From NCBI GenBank assembly GCA_963771435.1, contig CAVYTF010000022.1, positions 1-64,000 of the forward strand: a DNA stretch of 64,000 nucleotides. The letters run 5' to 3'. Positions within the stretch are counted from its first letter, which is position 1. Each line of letters opens with the position of its first letter. Source of the DNA: CAVYTF01 sp963771435. GTDB taxonomy: Bacteria; Bacteroidota; Bacteroidia; Chitinophagales; Chitinophagaceae. Positions 45,331-53,613 of this stretch are shown in pieces. A program made the translations under genes and the position numbers. Under the pieces are notes generated by a model that saw nothing but the letters and a program-made list of their open reading frames with translations, searched no databases and had not been told where the DNA came from.

Positions 45331-46608
45331 TTAAACCGACGGTATATAAATATCAAATGTCGCTCCCTTGCCCAATTCTCCATTTGCAGTAATGATCCCA
45401 TTATGGTTCTCTATTATCTTTTTCACAATGGCAAGCCCGATCCCCGTTCCACTATACGTCGCCCTCCCATGCAGGCGTTGGAACAGTTCAAATATTTTCT
45501 CGCTGTATTCCTGTTCAAAGCCGATACCATTGTCTGAAATGCTGATGTGGCAATAAGTTACATTATCAGAAAGCTTATCGTTCTTAAACTGTGCGTTATC
45601 ACCCATCTCGCTTTTTATTATGATGTACGTCCCGCGTTCAGGGCTTGAAAATTTAAGTGAGTTGCTTATCAGGTTATGTAAAAGCTGGCGAAACTGGAAA
45701 CGAATAACATGTACATGGCATTTCAGATCCGTTACAATGGTCGCATTTTTTTGTTCTATATCTTCTTTCAGGTCTTCCTTCACTTCCTCAACAATACGGT
45801 TCAGGTCTGTATCTTCATAGTTCCGCTCCCCTGTGTTGGTGCGGGAATAAGTCAGCAGGTCTTCTATCAACCGTTGCATCCGCTTTGCCGAAATGAATAT
45901 CCTGTTAAAATAGTCTTTCCCCTTTTCTGATAAATTGCCAAACTCTGTTTCTGTTATCATTGAAGCAAAAGTTTGGATCTTTCTCAGCGGTTCCTGCAGG
46001 TCATGGCTTGCTACGTATGCAAAAGAAGCAAGTTCCGCATTGCCCTGTATAAGCTCATGGTTCTTATTCTCCAGGTCTCTTTGATAGGCCAGGATGATCT
46101 TTTCATTTTTTTTCTTTTCCGTAAAGTCGGTTATGATGATACCAACACACGCTAATTTCGGCTGTAACGATGTAAGAGAAATATAAACAGGAACAACACT
46201 GTCCTTCACTTTCAGGTTGATCTTCCCCTTGCTTTTCCCTGAAATGGCTGCTTCAAAAAGGCGGTCAAACTTTGCCTGTGATTTGGGATCGATGAAGTTA
46301 AAGATAGGCTTGCCTATAACCTCGTCATAAGGCAGTTTCACCAGCTCAAAAAAATAAGGGTTGGTATAAACGATCAGCCCGTCTTCGGTCACATTTATCG
46401 CTCCTTCTTCAAATTCCTCTATCAGGATACGGTAAGCATGATCAATGCTTTGCAGTGTATAAACTTCAGATGAATCACCATTGTTTATCGCAAAAGCATC
46501 CACTTCTCCGGCTTTAATTGCATCGATAAGCTGCTCGGATTCTTCACAACGGGTTTCAAGTTCTTTAATGCGCAATAGTAGTTGCTCAACGGATACTTCT
46601 GCCTCCAT
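45331..46608 (-). CDS. PAS histidine kinase encoded with KaiB
   Basis: A 425-residue cytoplasmic kinase. The first 60 residues form a coiled coil, then a conserved module (AIKAGEVDAFAI, then VYTLQSIDHAYRILIEEFEEGA) that I associate with kinases near kaiC/kaiB genes in other bacteria. One PAS domain (about 65-170) follows. HisKA contains ASHDLQEPLRKIQ with the phospho-accepting histidine near residue 201. The ATPase has G1 SDNGIGFEQ and G2 GTGIGLAIVKKI. It starts 2 bp after kaiB2, so it is clearly co-transcribed. It lacks the N-terminal KaiB-like domain of cyanobacterial SasA. Confidence 0.92.
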   Translation of the reverse strand: MEAEVSVEQLLLRIKELETRCEESEQLIDAIKAGEVDAFAINNGDSSEVYTLQSIDHAYRILIEEFEEGAINVTEDGLIVYTNPYFFELVKLPYDEVIGKPIFNFIDPKSQAKFDRLFEAAISGKSKGKINLKVKDSVVPVYISLTSLQPKLACVGIIITDFTEKKKNEKIILAYQRDLENKNHELIQGNAELASFAYVASHDLQEPLRKIQTFASMITETEFGNLSEKGKDYFNRIFISAKRMQRLIEDLLTYSRTNTGERNYEDTDLNRIVEEVKEDLKEDIEQKNATIVTDLKCHVHVIRFQFRQLLHNLISNSLKFSSPERGTYIIIKSEMGDNAQFKNDKLSDNVTYCHISISDNGIGFEQEYSEKIFELFQRLHGRATYSGTGIGLAIVKKIIENHNGIITANGELGKGATFDIYIPSV

Positions 46609-46610
46609 AG

Positions 46611-46922
46611 TTATTTTTCGGGATTGATGCCTAATGCTCTGATCACCTTTTCTGTGTCAGAAAGTGTACCAACCAATATCTTCTCAGGCAATGGCAATCG
46701 TTTAATAAGGGACGGGCTAAAAACAATATGCTGCTCCACTGCTGTTTCCGGGTTCTTATAAATATCTATTATCTCCAGTTCAATAGGCTCTTTCACATGT
46801 TCTTCGCAAAGGCGCTTTATGTTTTCAATAGCCTGCATTGATTTCATTGACATGCCTGAAACATACAGTTGCAGCACAAGCTGGTTCTCAGGAATTATTT
46901 TTTGCGGTGTTGTCTTTTTCAT
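46611..46922 (-). CDS. kaiB: KaiB family protein (second copy)
   Basis: A 103-residue thioredoxin-like KaiB fold. LVLQLYVSGMSMKSMQAIEN is the first strand-helix, ELEIIDIYKNPETAVEQHIV follows and the SPSLIKRLPLPEKILVGTLS block is the KaiB signature. It differs clearly from the neighbouring copy, so this is not a recent duplication. It lies between kaiB1 (7-bp gap) and the kinase (2-bp gap). In cyanobacteria KaiB switches fold and binds KaiC; here a signalling adaptor role is inferred. Confidence 0.93.
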   Translation of the reverse strand: MKKTTPQKIIPENQLVLQLYVSGMSMKSMQAIENIKRLCEEHVKEPIELEIIDIYKNPETAVEQHIVFSPSLIKRLPLPEKILVGTLSDTEKVIRALGINPEK

Positions 46923-46929
46923 AGCGTTC

Positions 46930-47235
46930 TTACTTTTCAGCTTTTAAAGCCCGGATGTTTAAACCGACTAACACTTTTTCTTCATTAGAAAGATCTCCTA
47001 TGATCTTTCTAATAGGCTCCGGAAATTTCCTCACCAATGTCGGTATAGCAAATATCTGGTCACCTTCTGCAAGTTGTGGGGTCTTTAGCAGGTCGATCAC
47101 CTCTATAGAGTATTTGCCGTCTAAATACTCTTTGCAATATTTATTTATATTCTTTATTGCAAGAATAGATTTTGGCGTCTGCCCTGCTATGTACAACCTT
47201 AACTCCCACGTTTGTTCTTTGTATTCTTTGGCCAT
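46930..47235 (-). CDS. kaiB: KaiB family protein (first copy)
   Basis: A 101-residue KaiB homologue with LRLYIAGQTPKSILAIKNIN, IEVIDLLKTPQLAEGDQIFA and the IPTLVRKFPEPIRKIIGDLS block. It is closer to the canonical KaiB pattern (Q-x-P-L/T at the strand edge) than its neighbour. It lies 37 bp after kaiC and 7 bp before the second kaiB. Confidence 0.94.
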   Translation of the reverse strand: MAKEYKEQTWELRLYIAGQTPKSILAIKNINKYCKEYLDGKYSIEVIDLLKTPQLAEGDQIFAIPTLVRKFPEPIRKIIGDLSNEEKVLVGLNIRALKAEK

Positions 47236-47272
47236 TTGTAGCGCATTTAATAATTAACCGGAATAAGAAAAC

Positions 47273-48700
47273 TTATTTTTCTTTATGTAAGAATTTTATC
47301 CCTTTATCAGTAATAACAAATTCCTGTCGATTATTATGATGCCCCATGCCTCTTGCCTTTACTACCAGCAAACTTCGCACCCTTTCGTTATCGTTGCCTT
47401 CATTCCTCACATTTATCCATGTATCAGCAAGTGAGGATACGGCATCTACGGTAGCATCATTATATTCATTCTGATTTTTATGGGTCAGCGAGGTGAACAA
47501 AGCATTCACCTGGTGTATTTTTAGTGTGTCCATCAGCCTCACAAGCATTCCCCTCACCTCGCTTGTGCTTCCTATGGTAATTAAACTGCTTATCGGGTCA
47601 ATAATAACCGTTCTTGGCTTAAGTTCTTCAAGCAGTTTATGCACTGCTAACAGGTGCATTTCTAACCCCTGCAGGGACGGCCTTGATGCATGGATATGCA
47701 GCAGCTTTGCTTTTATCTGTGGCCGCAGGTTCATCCCGATGGTAGCCATATTTCTCACCAACTGTTCAGGCGATTCCTCAAAAGAAAAATAAAGCACCGG
47801 TTCTTTTCTTTTGCAGCTGCTCATAGCAAAATGAGCGGCAAGAATTGTTTTTGATGTCCCTGCTGTCCCCGTTATTAGTGTGCTGCTCCCCCTGTATATC
47901 CCTCCTGCCGAAAATAGTTCATCCAGTACAGGAAGCCCTGTGGATATTATTTCGCTAGGTGATTTATAATCCAGTTTCAAAGAAGTAACCGGTATCACAG
48001 ATATACCGCTCTCATCAATAAGAAAAGGATATTCATTGGTGCCATGAGTGGAACCTCTGTACTTCACGATCCGTAGCCTGCGTGTCGCAATTTGGTCTAT
48101 CACACGAAAGTCCAGCAGAATAACACAGTCAGAAACATATTCCTCCAAACCCTGCCTCGTTAAAGAGTTTTCACCCCGCTCTCCTGTAATAACCGCGGTA
48201 ACCCCCTTTTCTTTTAGCCAGTGAAAAAGCCTGCGTATCTCAGAACGCAGCAACGCCTGGTTATCCATGCCTCCAAATAATGTTTCAATAGTGTCCAGCA
48301 CCACCCGTTTTGCACCAATGGCATCTATAGCATGGTTCAATCGTATAAATATTCCTTCCAGGTCATATTCCCCCGTTTCCTCAATTTCAGAGCGTTCAAT
48401 ATGAACATGGTCAACACGAAGTTTATTTTCAGCTTTTAGTTCTTCAAGGTCAAACCCAAGCGATCTCACATTTTGTGATAGGTCCTTACTGGGTTCCTCA
48501 AAGCTCATGAACACCCCCGGTTCATTATATTCAGTAATGCCCTTCACCAAAAACTGCATGGCAAACAAAGTTTTGCCGCAACCGGCGCTCCCGCAAATAA
48601 GTATCGGCCTGCCCTTCGGAAAGCCTCCAAGGGTTATTTCGTCAAGCCCGCTGATGCCCGTCGGTGTTTTAGGAAAAATGTTTTTCTTTAGCTCCGCCAT
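47273..48700 (-). CDS. kaiC: KaiC family double-domain ATPase
   Basis: Two RecA-like domains. CI has Walker A GSAGCGKT at residues 37-44 and the catalytic glutamates in SFEEPS. CII has Walker A GTAGTSKT at 278-285 and SFEESP. The CII segment ATVDAVSSLADTW aligns by eye with the autophosphorylation region of cyanobacterial KaiC. It keeps residues at the T426 position (Thr) and the S431/T432 positions (Ser-Ser), so autokinase activity is possible. The length of 475 is slightly shorter than Synechococcus KaiC. It is the first gene of the kaiC-kaiB-kaiB-kinase-kinase operon. kaiA is absent. An imperfect -7 element (TGTCTTTG) lies at about 48731-48738. Confidence 0.95.
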   Translation of the reverse strand: MAELKKNIFPKTPTGISGLDEITLGGFPKGRPILICGSAGCGKTLFAMQFLVKGITEYNEPGVFMSFEEPSKDLSQNVRSLGFDLEELKAENKLRVDHVHIERSEIEETGEYDLEGIFIRLNHAIDAIGAKRVVLDTIETLFGGMDNQALLRSEIRRLFHWLKEKGVTAVITGERGENSLTRQGLEEYVSDCVILLDFRVIDQIATRRLRIVKYRGSTHGTNEYPFLIDESGISVIPVTSLKLDYKSPSEIISTGLPVLDELFSAGGIYRGSSTLITGTAGTSKTILAAHFAMSSCKRKEPVLYFSFEESPEQLVRNMATIGMNLRPQIKAKLLHIHASRPSLQGLEMHLLAVHKLLEELKPRTVIIDPISSLITIGSTSEVRGMLVRLMDTLKIHQVNALFTSLTHKNQNEYNDATVDAVSSLADTWINVRNEGNDNERVRSLLVVKARGMGHHNNRQEFVITDKGIKFLHKEK

Positions 48701-48887
48701 AGGATAATAGTATTTTTAATAATTAAGTAGCAAAGACAGCAATGCTAATAAATAGCAAATTAATAAATAATTTATACTCCCAGGAATATTCCAATGGGAA
48801 GAAATTATACGTACAGACCGCAAAATACTACACATGCATCATTCTTTATTAACTAAGCAAACTAAGAATTATGTCAGCTAATATTCT

Positions 48888-48917
48888 TTCAAAGAAAGGA
48901 TCAAGATCCGCATCCTT
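48888..48917 (-). terminator. Possible terminator after the restriction gene
   Basis: On the minus strand AAGGAT and ATCCTT pair around a 10-base loop, followed by TCTTTG. It lies about 60 bp after the restriction endonuclease stop and would separate it from kaiC. The T-run is short. Confidence 0.4.
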
Positions 48918-48976
48918 CTTTTCTTCTTTTTTTATTAGCTCTATTAATTGGTACCGATAATGAAACTCCAGCCTTG

Positions 48977-49678
48977 CTAAATGATCATTTGCTCATTCTC
49001 GTAAATTGAACCAATATCGTTTATGTGTATTCTAAACTTTGTACCGTGATTTCTTATTGATGTTCCTCGCCCTCCATTTGTTCTTGCGTCAAAATCTACA
49101 TATATAGTTCCGTCTTGCATTGCATCGCAAATGCCTAACAGGTTTAAGTCCCAATAAGCCATTGCGCTTTTATAAATTACCTGTCTCTTGATCCTGTTTA
49201 CTTTGCCATGAACAAGTATAAGCCTTCTTAGTTTTGCCCCAATAGCATTAAGTATTACGTTGTGCTCCCAATAAGGAGCAATGCTTAGGTCTCTTTCATT
49301 TATAACAGTTATTCTTTTGTCATCATTTACAACCTTAAAGCCTCGTGGAGATACACCTTTAATAGTATGTCTGAAACTTATTTGGCCCTTATTTGTTTCC
49401 CATCCGAAAGTATCAACGATTTTATTTACTATTCCGGTTGGCATCGGGTCTTTGTGTAGTAAAGTAAGGAGTGCATTACCACCGTGAAATTTTACCTCCC
49501 AGTCTTTTAGATCAGGGGCATCAAAATTATTTCGCTCTACATTGCATAGATACTCTAAGGTATCCCCTGGAGCACCTGAACCGTTAAATTCGGGCGGCAT
49601 ATCAACCGTGCCCATTCTAACTATTTCCTGGATAACAGCAAATGCGCCTTTTGAAGTTTGAGGGATTTTTGAAACCAT
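48977..49678 (-). CDS. MvaI/BcnI-type type II restriction endonuclease
   Basis: A 233-residue nuclease. The core GDTLEYLCNVERNNFDAPD followed by WEVKFHGGNALLTLLHKDP fits a PD-(D/E)xK fold, with Asp56, Glu61 and Lys63 as the metal site. It resembles the MvaI/BcnI family, whose known members cut CCWGG or CCSGG. The specificity of this one is not known. It lies 40 bp after the methyltransferase on the same strand, as in type II systems with the methyltransferase first. In the gap a short inverted repeat, TTACC/GGTAA (about 49692-49707), might be a regulatory site. Confidence 0.8.
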   Translation of the reverse strand: MVSKIPQTSKGAFAVIQEIVRMGTVDMPPEFNGSGAPGDTLEYLCNVERNNFDAPDLKDWEVKFHGGNALLTLLHKDPMPTGIVNKIVDTFGWETNKGQISFRHTIKGVSPRGFKVVNDDKRITVINERDLSIAPYWEHNVILNAIGAKLRRLILVHGKVNRIKRQVIYKSAMAYWDLNLLGICDAMQDGTIYVDFDARTNGGRGTSIRNHGTKFRIHINDIGSIYENEQMII

Positions 49679-49718
49679 GTAATAACGTACTTACCTTACA
49701 TGGTAAATGTAGGAATGT

Positions 49719-50492
49719 TTAAGCAAACAATTTTTTTTGCTCTGCCATTTGAGTTTTGTAATTCTTGCTAAAAGATTCAATTCTCTTTTTAGCCATCTCG
49801 CAATATTCGTCTGATACTTCTATGCCTACATATTTTCGCTTATTAAGAACGGCAGCTATTGCCGTAGTTCCTGAGCCCATAAAAGGGTCTAAAATTACTT
49901 TTGCAGTCGTTGACTTTATTATCCTGTCAATTAATTCAATAGGAAAAGGCGCAGGATGCGGGTTGTTCATTTCCTGCAAAAATTCCCATACATCCCCAAA
50001 AGCATTAGCCTTTGGGGCAAGTTTAAATTCCGGCTTTGCAATTAAGTATATTACTTCATAGGTGGGTAAAAAATACCCGGGGTTAAAATTTATACCTCCC
50101 TTTCTTCTCCAAATAATTATTTGCCTTACAGGAAAGCCGCTAACAATATCACTTCTATCTTGTAACACACCACCTTGCACCCTCCATTTGTGATTATAGA
50201 ATATTGCGCCATCATCCTTTAATACACGCATCATTTCGGTAAGACATTCCCTTTGCCATGCAACATATTTTTCATGCGGCATTGAATCGTTATGATTAGC
50301 GTAACCGTTCTGTAATGCGGCGCCTGCCCATTTACCCGTTTTGGTATTATGACTCATCCCGTTACCGGTTGAATTCTTGAGATTATATGGCGGAGATGTT
50401 ACGATTAAGTCAATAGATTTCTCAGGCAATGAATTTCTCATTACATCTAAGCAATCTCCGGTTATTATTTGATTTAATGGAGTTTCTGACAT
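49719..50492 (-). CDS. DNA amino-methyltransferase of the restriction-modification system
   Basis: A 257-residue N4-cytosine or N6-adenine methyltransferase. The catalytic motif TSPPYNL lies at residues 32-38 and the SAM-binding motif DPFMGSGTTAIAA near residue 207. This motif order is the beta class. It should protect sites cut by the nuclease downstream. If the pair targets CCNGG-like sites, the SPPY motif would suggest N4-cytosine methylation; that is inference. A TAAGTTTG promoter element lies 15 bp upstream. Confidence 0.92.
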   Translation of the reverse strand: MSETPLNQIITGDCLDVMRNSLPEKSIDLIVTSPPYNLKNSTGNGMSHNTKTGKWAGAALQNGYANHNDSMPHEKYVAWQRECLTEMMRVLKDDGAIFYNHKWRVQGGVLQDRSDIVSGFPVRQIIIWRRKGGINFNPGYFLPTYEVIYLIAKPEFKLAPKANAFGDVWEFLQEMNNPHPAPFPIELIDRIIKSTTAKVILDPFMGSGTTAIAAVLNKRKYVGIEVSDEYCEMAKKRIESFSKNYKTQMAEQKKLFA

Positions 50493-50818
50493 TATAGAAT
50501 GATGTTACAAACTTAACTAATAAGGTTTTATAAGACTATCTTTTTTTAGAACATTTACTAACTATTGTGCTAAACTTTTTAACAACGCTATCTTGACTGT
50601 TATTATTACCTAAAACCAACCGCTGTAATATTCCTATACTATTCCCCTCAAAAATACACCAAAAGTTTCTTCTATTATTGTCAGTGTGGAAATTGTTATT
50701 AGTTTTTATGATTACCTGATATATGCTTCAACGTTGATAGTTAGCTAATTTTTTTAGGATAAAATAAGCACAGTAAGTAGCAACCCCACTTCAAAAATAA
50801 AGAATACAACTACTGCTG
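50493..50818. other. Intergenic region between methyltransferase and response regulator
   Basis: About 326 bp of A+T-rich DNA. It contains the methyltransferase promoter element at 50508-50515. No gene, repeat or RNA is recognised in the rest. Confidence 0.6.
50508..50515 (-). promoter_or_regulatory. Bacteroidota -7 promoter element for the methyltransferase
   Basis: Read on the minus strand the sequence is TAAGTTTG, an exact TAnnTTTG match, 15 bp before the ATG. It would allow the restriction-modification pair to be expressed independently. Confidence 0.6.
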
Positions 50819-51265
50819 TCACATACTAAGAACAAAACTTTCTTTATCCGGCTGATTTTTATATGTTTTTGAAACAAGAGCAACCGCCTTATGGATCATG
50901 TGTTTAAGTTTTGAGAATTCATTTGGCTTACGCACATAATAATGTGCCCCGGCTTCATAAAGCAGGTTAACCACCCGGTGGTCAAACGAAGTAGAGAACA
51001 CTACTACGGGAAGATCTTTCAGCTCTTTATTGCGCTTAATTTCAGCCAGGCATTCGTTACCTGTTTTCAGTGGCATATTCAGGTCAAGAAAAAGAACGTC
51101 AGGCAGGTTCTCAGTATCGGCAGCCAGAAGGGTCATCAGCTCTACCCCGTTATTCACAGTAACAAGATTAGAACTTAGTTCAAGATCCTCGAGCGCCTGT
51201 TTAAAAAGAATGCAGTCATCAATGTCATCATCAGCAAGCAGCAGGTTGTGTGTTATTACATCCAT
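50819..51265 (-). CDS. Single-domain response regulator (Rcp-like)
   Basis: A CheY-like receiver of 148 residues with no output domain. The acidic pocket is ADDDIDDC (residues 11-18), the phosphoacceptor Asp61 lies in LFLDLNMP, the switch residues are Ser91-Thr92 and the conserved lysine is Lys113 in RKP. Such short receivers commonly pair with kinases carrying the DLQEPLRKI-type H box, as in the two kinases at 42.8-46.6 kb. It is on the same strand, 2.1 kb upstream of kaiC with the restriction-modification pair between. A perfect -7 element ends 5 bp before the ATG. Confidence 0.94.
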   Translation of the reverse strand: MDVITHNLLLADDDIDDCILFKQALEDLELSSNLVTVNNGVELMTLLAADTENLPDVLFLDLNMPLKTGNECLAEIKRNKELKDLPVVVFSTSFDHRVVNLLYEAGAHYYVRKPNEFSKLKHMIHKAVALVSKTYKNQPDKESFVLSM

Positions 51266-51269
51266 CGGT

Positions 51270-51277
51270 CAAAGGTA
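51270..51277 (-). promoter_or_regulatory. -7 promoter element implying a leaderless response regulator mRNA
   Basis: Read on the minus strand the sequence is TACCTTTG, an exact TAnnTTTG match. It ends only 5 bp before the ATG at 51265, so the expected transcription start falls at or next to the start codon. Confidence 0.55.
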
Positions 51278-51843
51278 TATGTAATTGCTTTTCTTTTTAA
51301 TTATGATAATTTTTTCTTAAAGAAATTCTTATCCATTCCTCAGGCTATCCCCTTATTGGCATTAGGTTTTTTCTTTTTGCACCCTTTGCGGTTATTTCTT
51401 TGTGCCCTTTGCGGTAAACTTATTCAGCGCATTTAAGCAAACAGCTAAAGGGAAATTGGCCGGTTAGCTTCAATTCTAAAAGTGAATAGCAGTTAAACCA
51501 GTTCAATTCGGCTGATGGCACAATAAAATAAAATGCTCCATTTCAATTCACAAACCACGCTGCCAATATTTCCGAACCATTGGTCTGATATAAACTTTTT
51601 GTATAATAAAATACTTGTTTTATCCCAGGTCGCCCTCCCTCCTCTGCCCTGCCACATCCCTGCGTCCTTCCTGCCACCTTCACTGGACTCCACTGATGCC
51701 TATCCTTATCCCATCCTTTGGTATTCTTGCTGCCATTATTACAGCCCGTCAGCCATTAACTTTCACCTAATGTTTATTTCTTCATTTTACTTCTTCACCC
51801 AAACATCTTTTCTTTGCAGTCTAAATCCCAACCAAATAATACC
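51278..51843. other. Intergenic region upstream of enolase
   Basis: About 565 bp. It holds the CTTTGCGCC-type repeat at 51373-51420, then a C- and T-rich stretch near 51625-51690. An imperfect -7 element (TTTCTTTG) lies just before the enolase start. Open frames here have no family resemblance and I reject them. Confidence 0.5.
51373..51420 (+). repeat. CTTTGCGCC-type dispersed repeat, copy 1
   Basis: Two imperfect direct units, CTTTTTGCACCCTTTGCGG and CTTTGTGCCCTTTGCGG, are followed by TAAACT. A related copy lies at 62292-62337. Confidence 0.65.
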
Positions 51844-53127
51844 ATGAGCTACATAGTTGACATCAATGCAAGGCAAATACTCGATAGCCGCGGAAACCCT
51901 ACCATAGAAGTAGATGTAATTACAGAAGATGGTGATATGGGCCGCGCAGCCGTACCAAGCGGCGCCTCCACAGGCATCCACGAAGCAGTAGAGCTCCGCG
52001 ACGGCGATAAGAAAGTATATGGCGGAAAAGGTGTCCTCAAGGCCGTTAAAAATGTCAACGACATCATTGCCGACCAGCTAATAGGCTTCGATGTAACCGA
52101 CCAGGCCGCCCTCGATAAAAAGCTCATTGAACTCGATGGTACAGACAATAAAGGCAAGCTCGGCGCCAATGCCCTCCTTGCTGTCTCCATGGCCGCTGCC
52201 AAAGCCGCCGCCCTGGAAACAGGCCTTCCCCTGTTCCGTTACCTCGGTGGAGTGAACGCAACCGTTCTCCCCATGCCCCTGATGAATATCCTCAACGGTG
52301 GTGTGCACGCAGACAATAAGATCGACTACCAGGAATACATGATCGTCCCTGTAGGTGCAAATACTTTTAGCGAAGGCTTGCGTTGGGGCGTTGAAATATT
52401 CCACCAGCTAAAAACAGTGCTCAAGAAAAAGGGCTACAGCACCAATGTAGGCGACGAGGGTGGTTTTGCTCCCGATATTCAAAGCAATGAAGAAGCTATA
52501 GAAACCGTTCTGATGGCTATTGAAGCCGCGGGCTATAAAGTGGGCGAACAGATCGGCATAGCCCTTGACGCCGCCAGCAGTGAAATGTATAAAGATGGGG
52601 CTTATAAGTTCTATAAGAGCAGCGGCAAAATACTAACCAGCGACGAAATGGTTGAATATTGGACAACCTGGGTAAACAACTACCCCATTATTTCTATTGA
52701 AGACGGCATGGCAGAAGAAGACTGGGATGGCTGGAAGAAACTAACTGATGCCATAGGCCATAAAGTACAGTTGGTAGGTGACGACCTGTTTGTAACCAAT
52801 ACCAAAATTTTGCAGCGCGGCATTGACAATAGTGTTGCGAACAGTATTTTGATCAAAGTAAACCAGATAGGAACAATCACAGAAACCATCAACGCAGTGC
52901 AGCTTGCCCAAACAAATGGTTACACCACCATTATGAGCCACCGTAGCGGCGAAACAGAAGACACTACGATTGCAGACCTTGCTGTTGCGCTCAACTGCGG
53001 GCAGATAAAAACAGGTTCTGCTAGCCGCACAGACCGCATTGCCAAATACAACCAGTTGATCCGTATTGAAGAAATGCTTGGAGACACTGCCATTTATCCT
53101 AAGGGTAAAATAAAATTCAAGAAATAG
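51844..53127 (+). CDS. eno: Enolase
   Basis: Converts 2-phosphoglycerate to phosphoenolpyruvate in glycolysis. The N-terminal ILDSRGNPTIEVDV, the GASTGIHEAVELRDGD loop, the metal-binding segment SIEDGMAEEDWDGW and the signature LIKVNQIGT followed by MSHRSGETEDTTIADLAV are all present. The 427 residues are counted from the ATG at 51844; a TTG 30 bp earlier is less likely. It is the first gene of a run of plus-strand housekeeping genes. Confidence 0.97.
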   Translation: MSYIVDINARQILDSRGNPTIEVDVITEDGDMGRAAVPSGASTGIHEAVELRDGDKKVYGGKGVLKAVKNVNDIIADQLIGFDVTDQAALDKKLIELDGTDNKGKLGANALLAVSMAAAKAAALETGLPLFRYLGGVNATVLPMPLMNILNGGVHADNKIDYQEYMIVPVGANTFSEGLRWGVEIFHQLKTVLKKKGYSTNVGDEGGFAPDIQSNEEAIETVLMAIEAAGYKVGEQIGIALDAASSEMYKDGAYKFYKSSGKILTSDEMVEYWTTWVNNYPIISIEDGMAEEDWDGWKKLTDAIGHKVQLVGDDLFVTNTKILQRGIDNSVANSILIKVNQIGTITETINAVQLAQTNGYTTIMSHRSGETEDTTIADLAVALNCGQIKTGSASRTDRIAKYNQLIRIEEMLGDTAIYPKGKIKFKK

Positions 53128-53182
53128 TAGGTGATGCGCTATATTGGCTGTAGCTTCAACTATTCCAATAACGATTTATTAA

Positions 53183-53494
53183 ATGAAACTTCTGCACCAT
53201 ATCAATTCTGTTTTAAAAAACAAATACCTGCTTGCGCTGCTTGTATTTTCTTTCTTTCTTTTGTTTTTTGATCAAAATAACATTTTCGTCCAAATGGACA
53301 GGCAGCACCAGCTTAATGTATTAAAAGCAAAAGAAAAATTTTATGAAGAAGAAATAGCTAAAACTCAAAAGCAGCTATCAGGCCTTCAAAACGATCCTGC
53401 GGCAATGGAAAAATATGCACGTGAAAACTTTTATATGAAAAAGCCTAATGAAGATTTATTTATGGTGGCAAATCCTCCTGATTCGGGTAAATAA
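53183..53494 (+). CDS. FtsB/DivIC-like septum formation initiator
   Basis: A 103-residue bitopic protein. One membrane helix (residues 14-31, KYLLALLVFSFFLLFF) is followed by a coiled coil (LNVLKAKEKFYEEEIAKTQK) and the family C-terminal part with KYARENFYMKKPNEDLFMV. It should act in the divisome between the early and late proteins. It follows enolase by 55 bp, a pairing also common elsewhere (eno-ftsB). Confidence 0.9.
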   Translation: MKLLHHINSVLKNKYLLALLVFSFFLLFFDQNNIFVQMDRQHQLNVLKAKEKFYEEEIAKTQKQLSGLQNDPAAMEKYARENFYMKKPNEDLFMVANPPDSGK

Positions 53495-53613
53495 TTTTTC
53501 CAATAAAATGCAATAAAGGGAAACATGACTCGTTTTAATTGTATTCCTGCATAGCGTATCCAACATAAAACAATGTTTTGCGATATGCAATATCTTTAAC
53601 AAATAGGTTTGCC

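Noticed and set aside
42809..48700. A complete cyanobacterial-type circadian clock
   Set aside because: kaiA, the SasA-type KaiB domain and any clock output are absent, so only a Kai-type signalling module is claimed.
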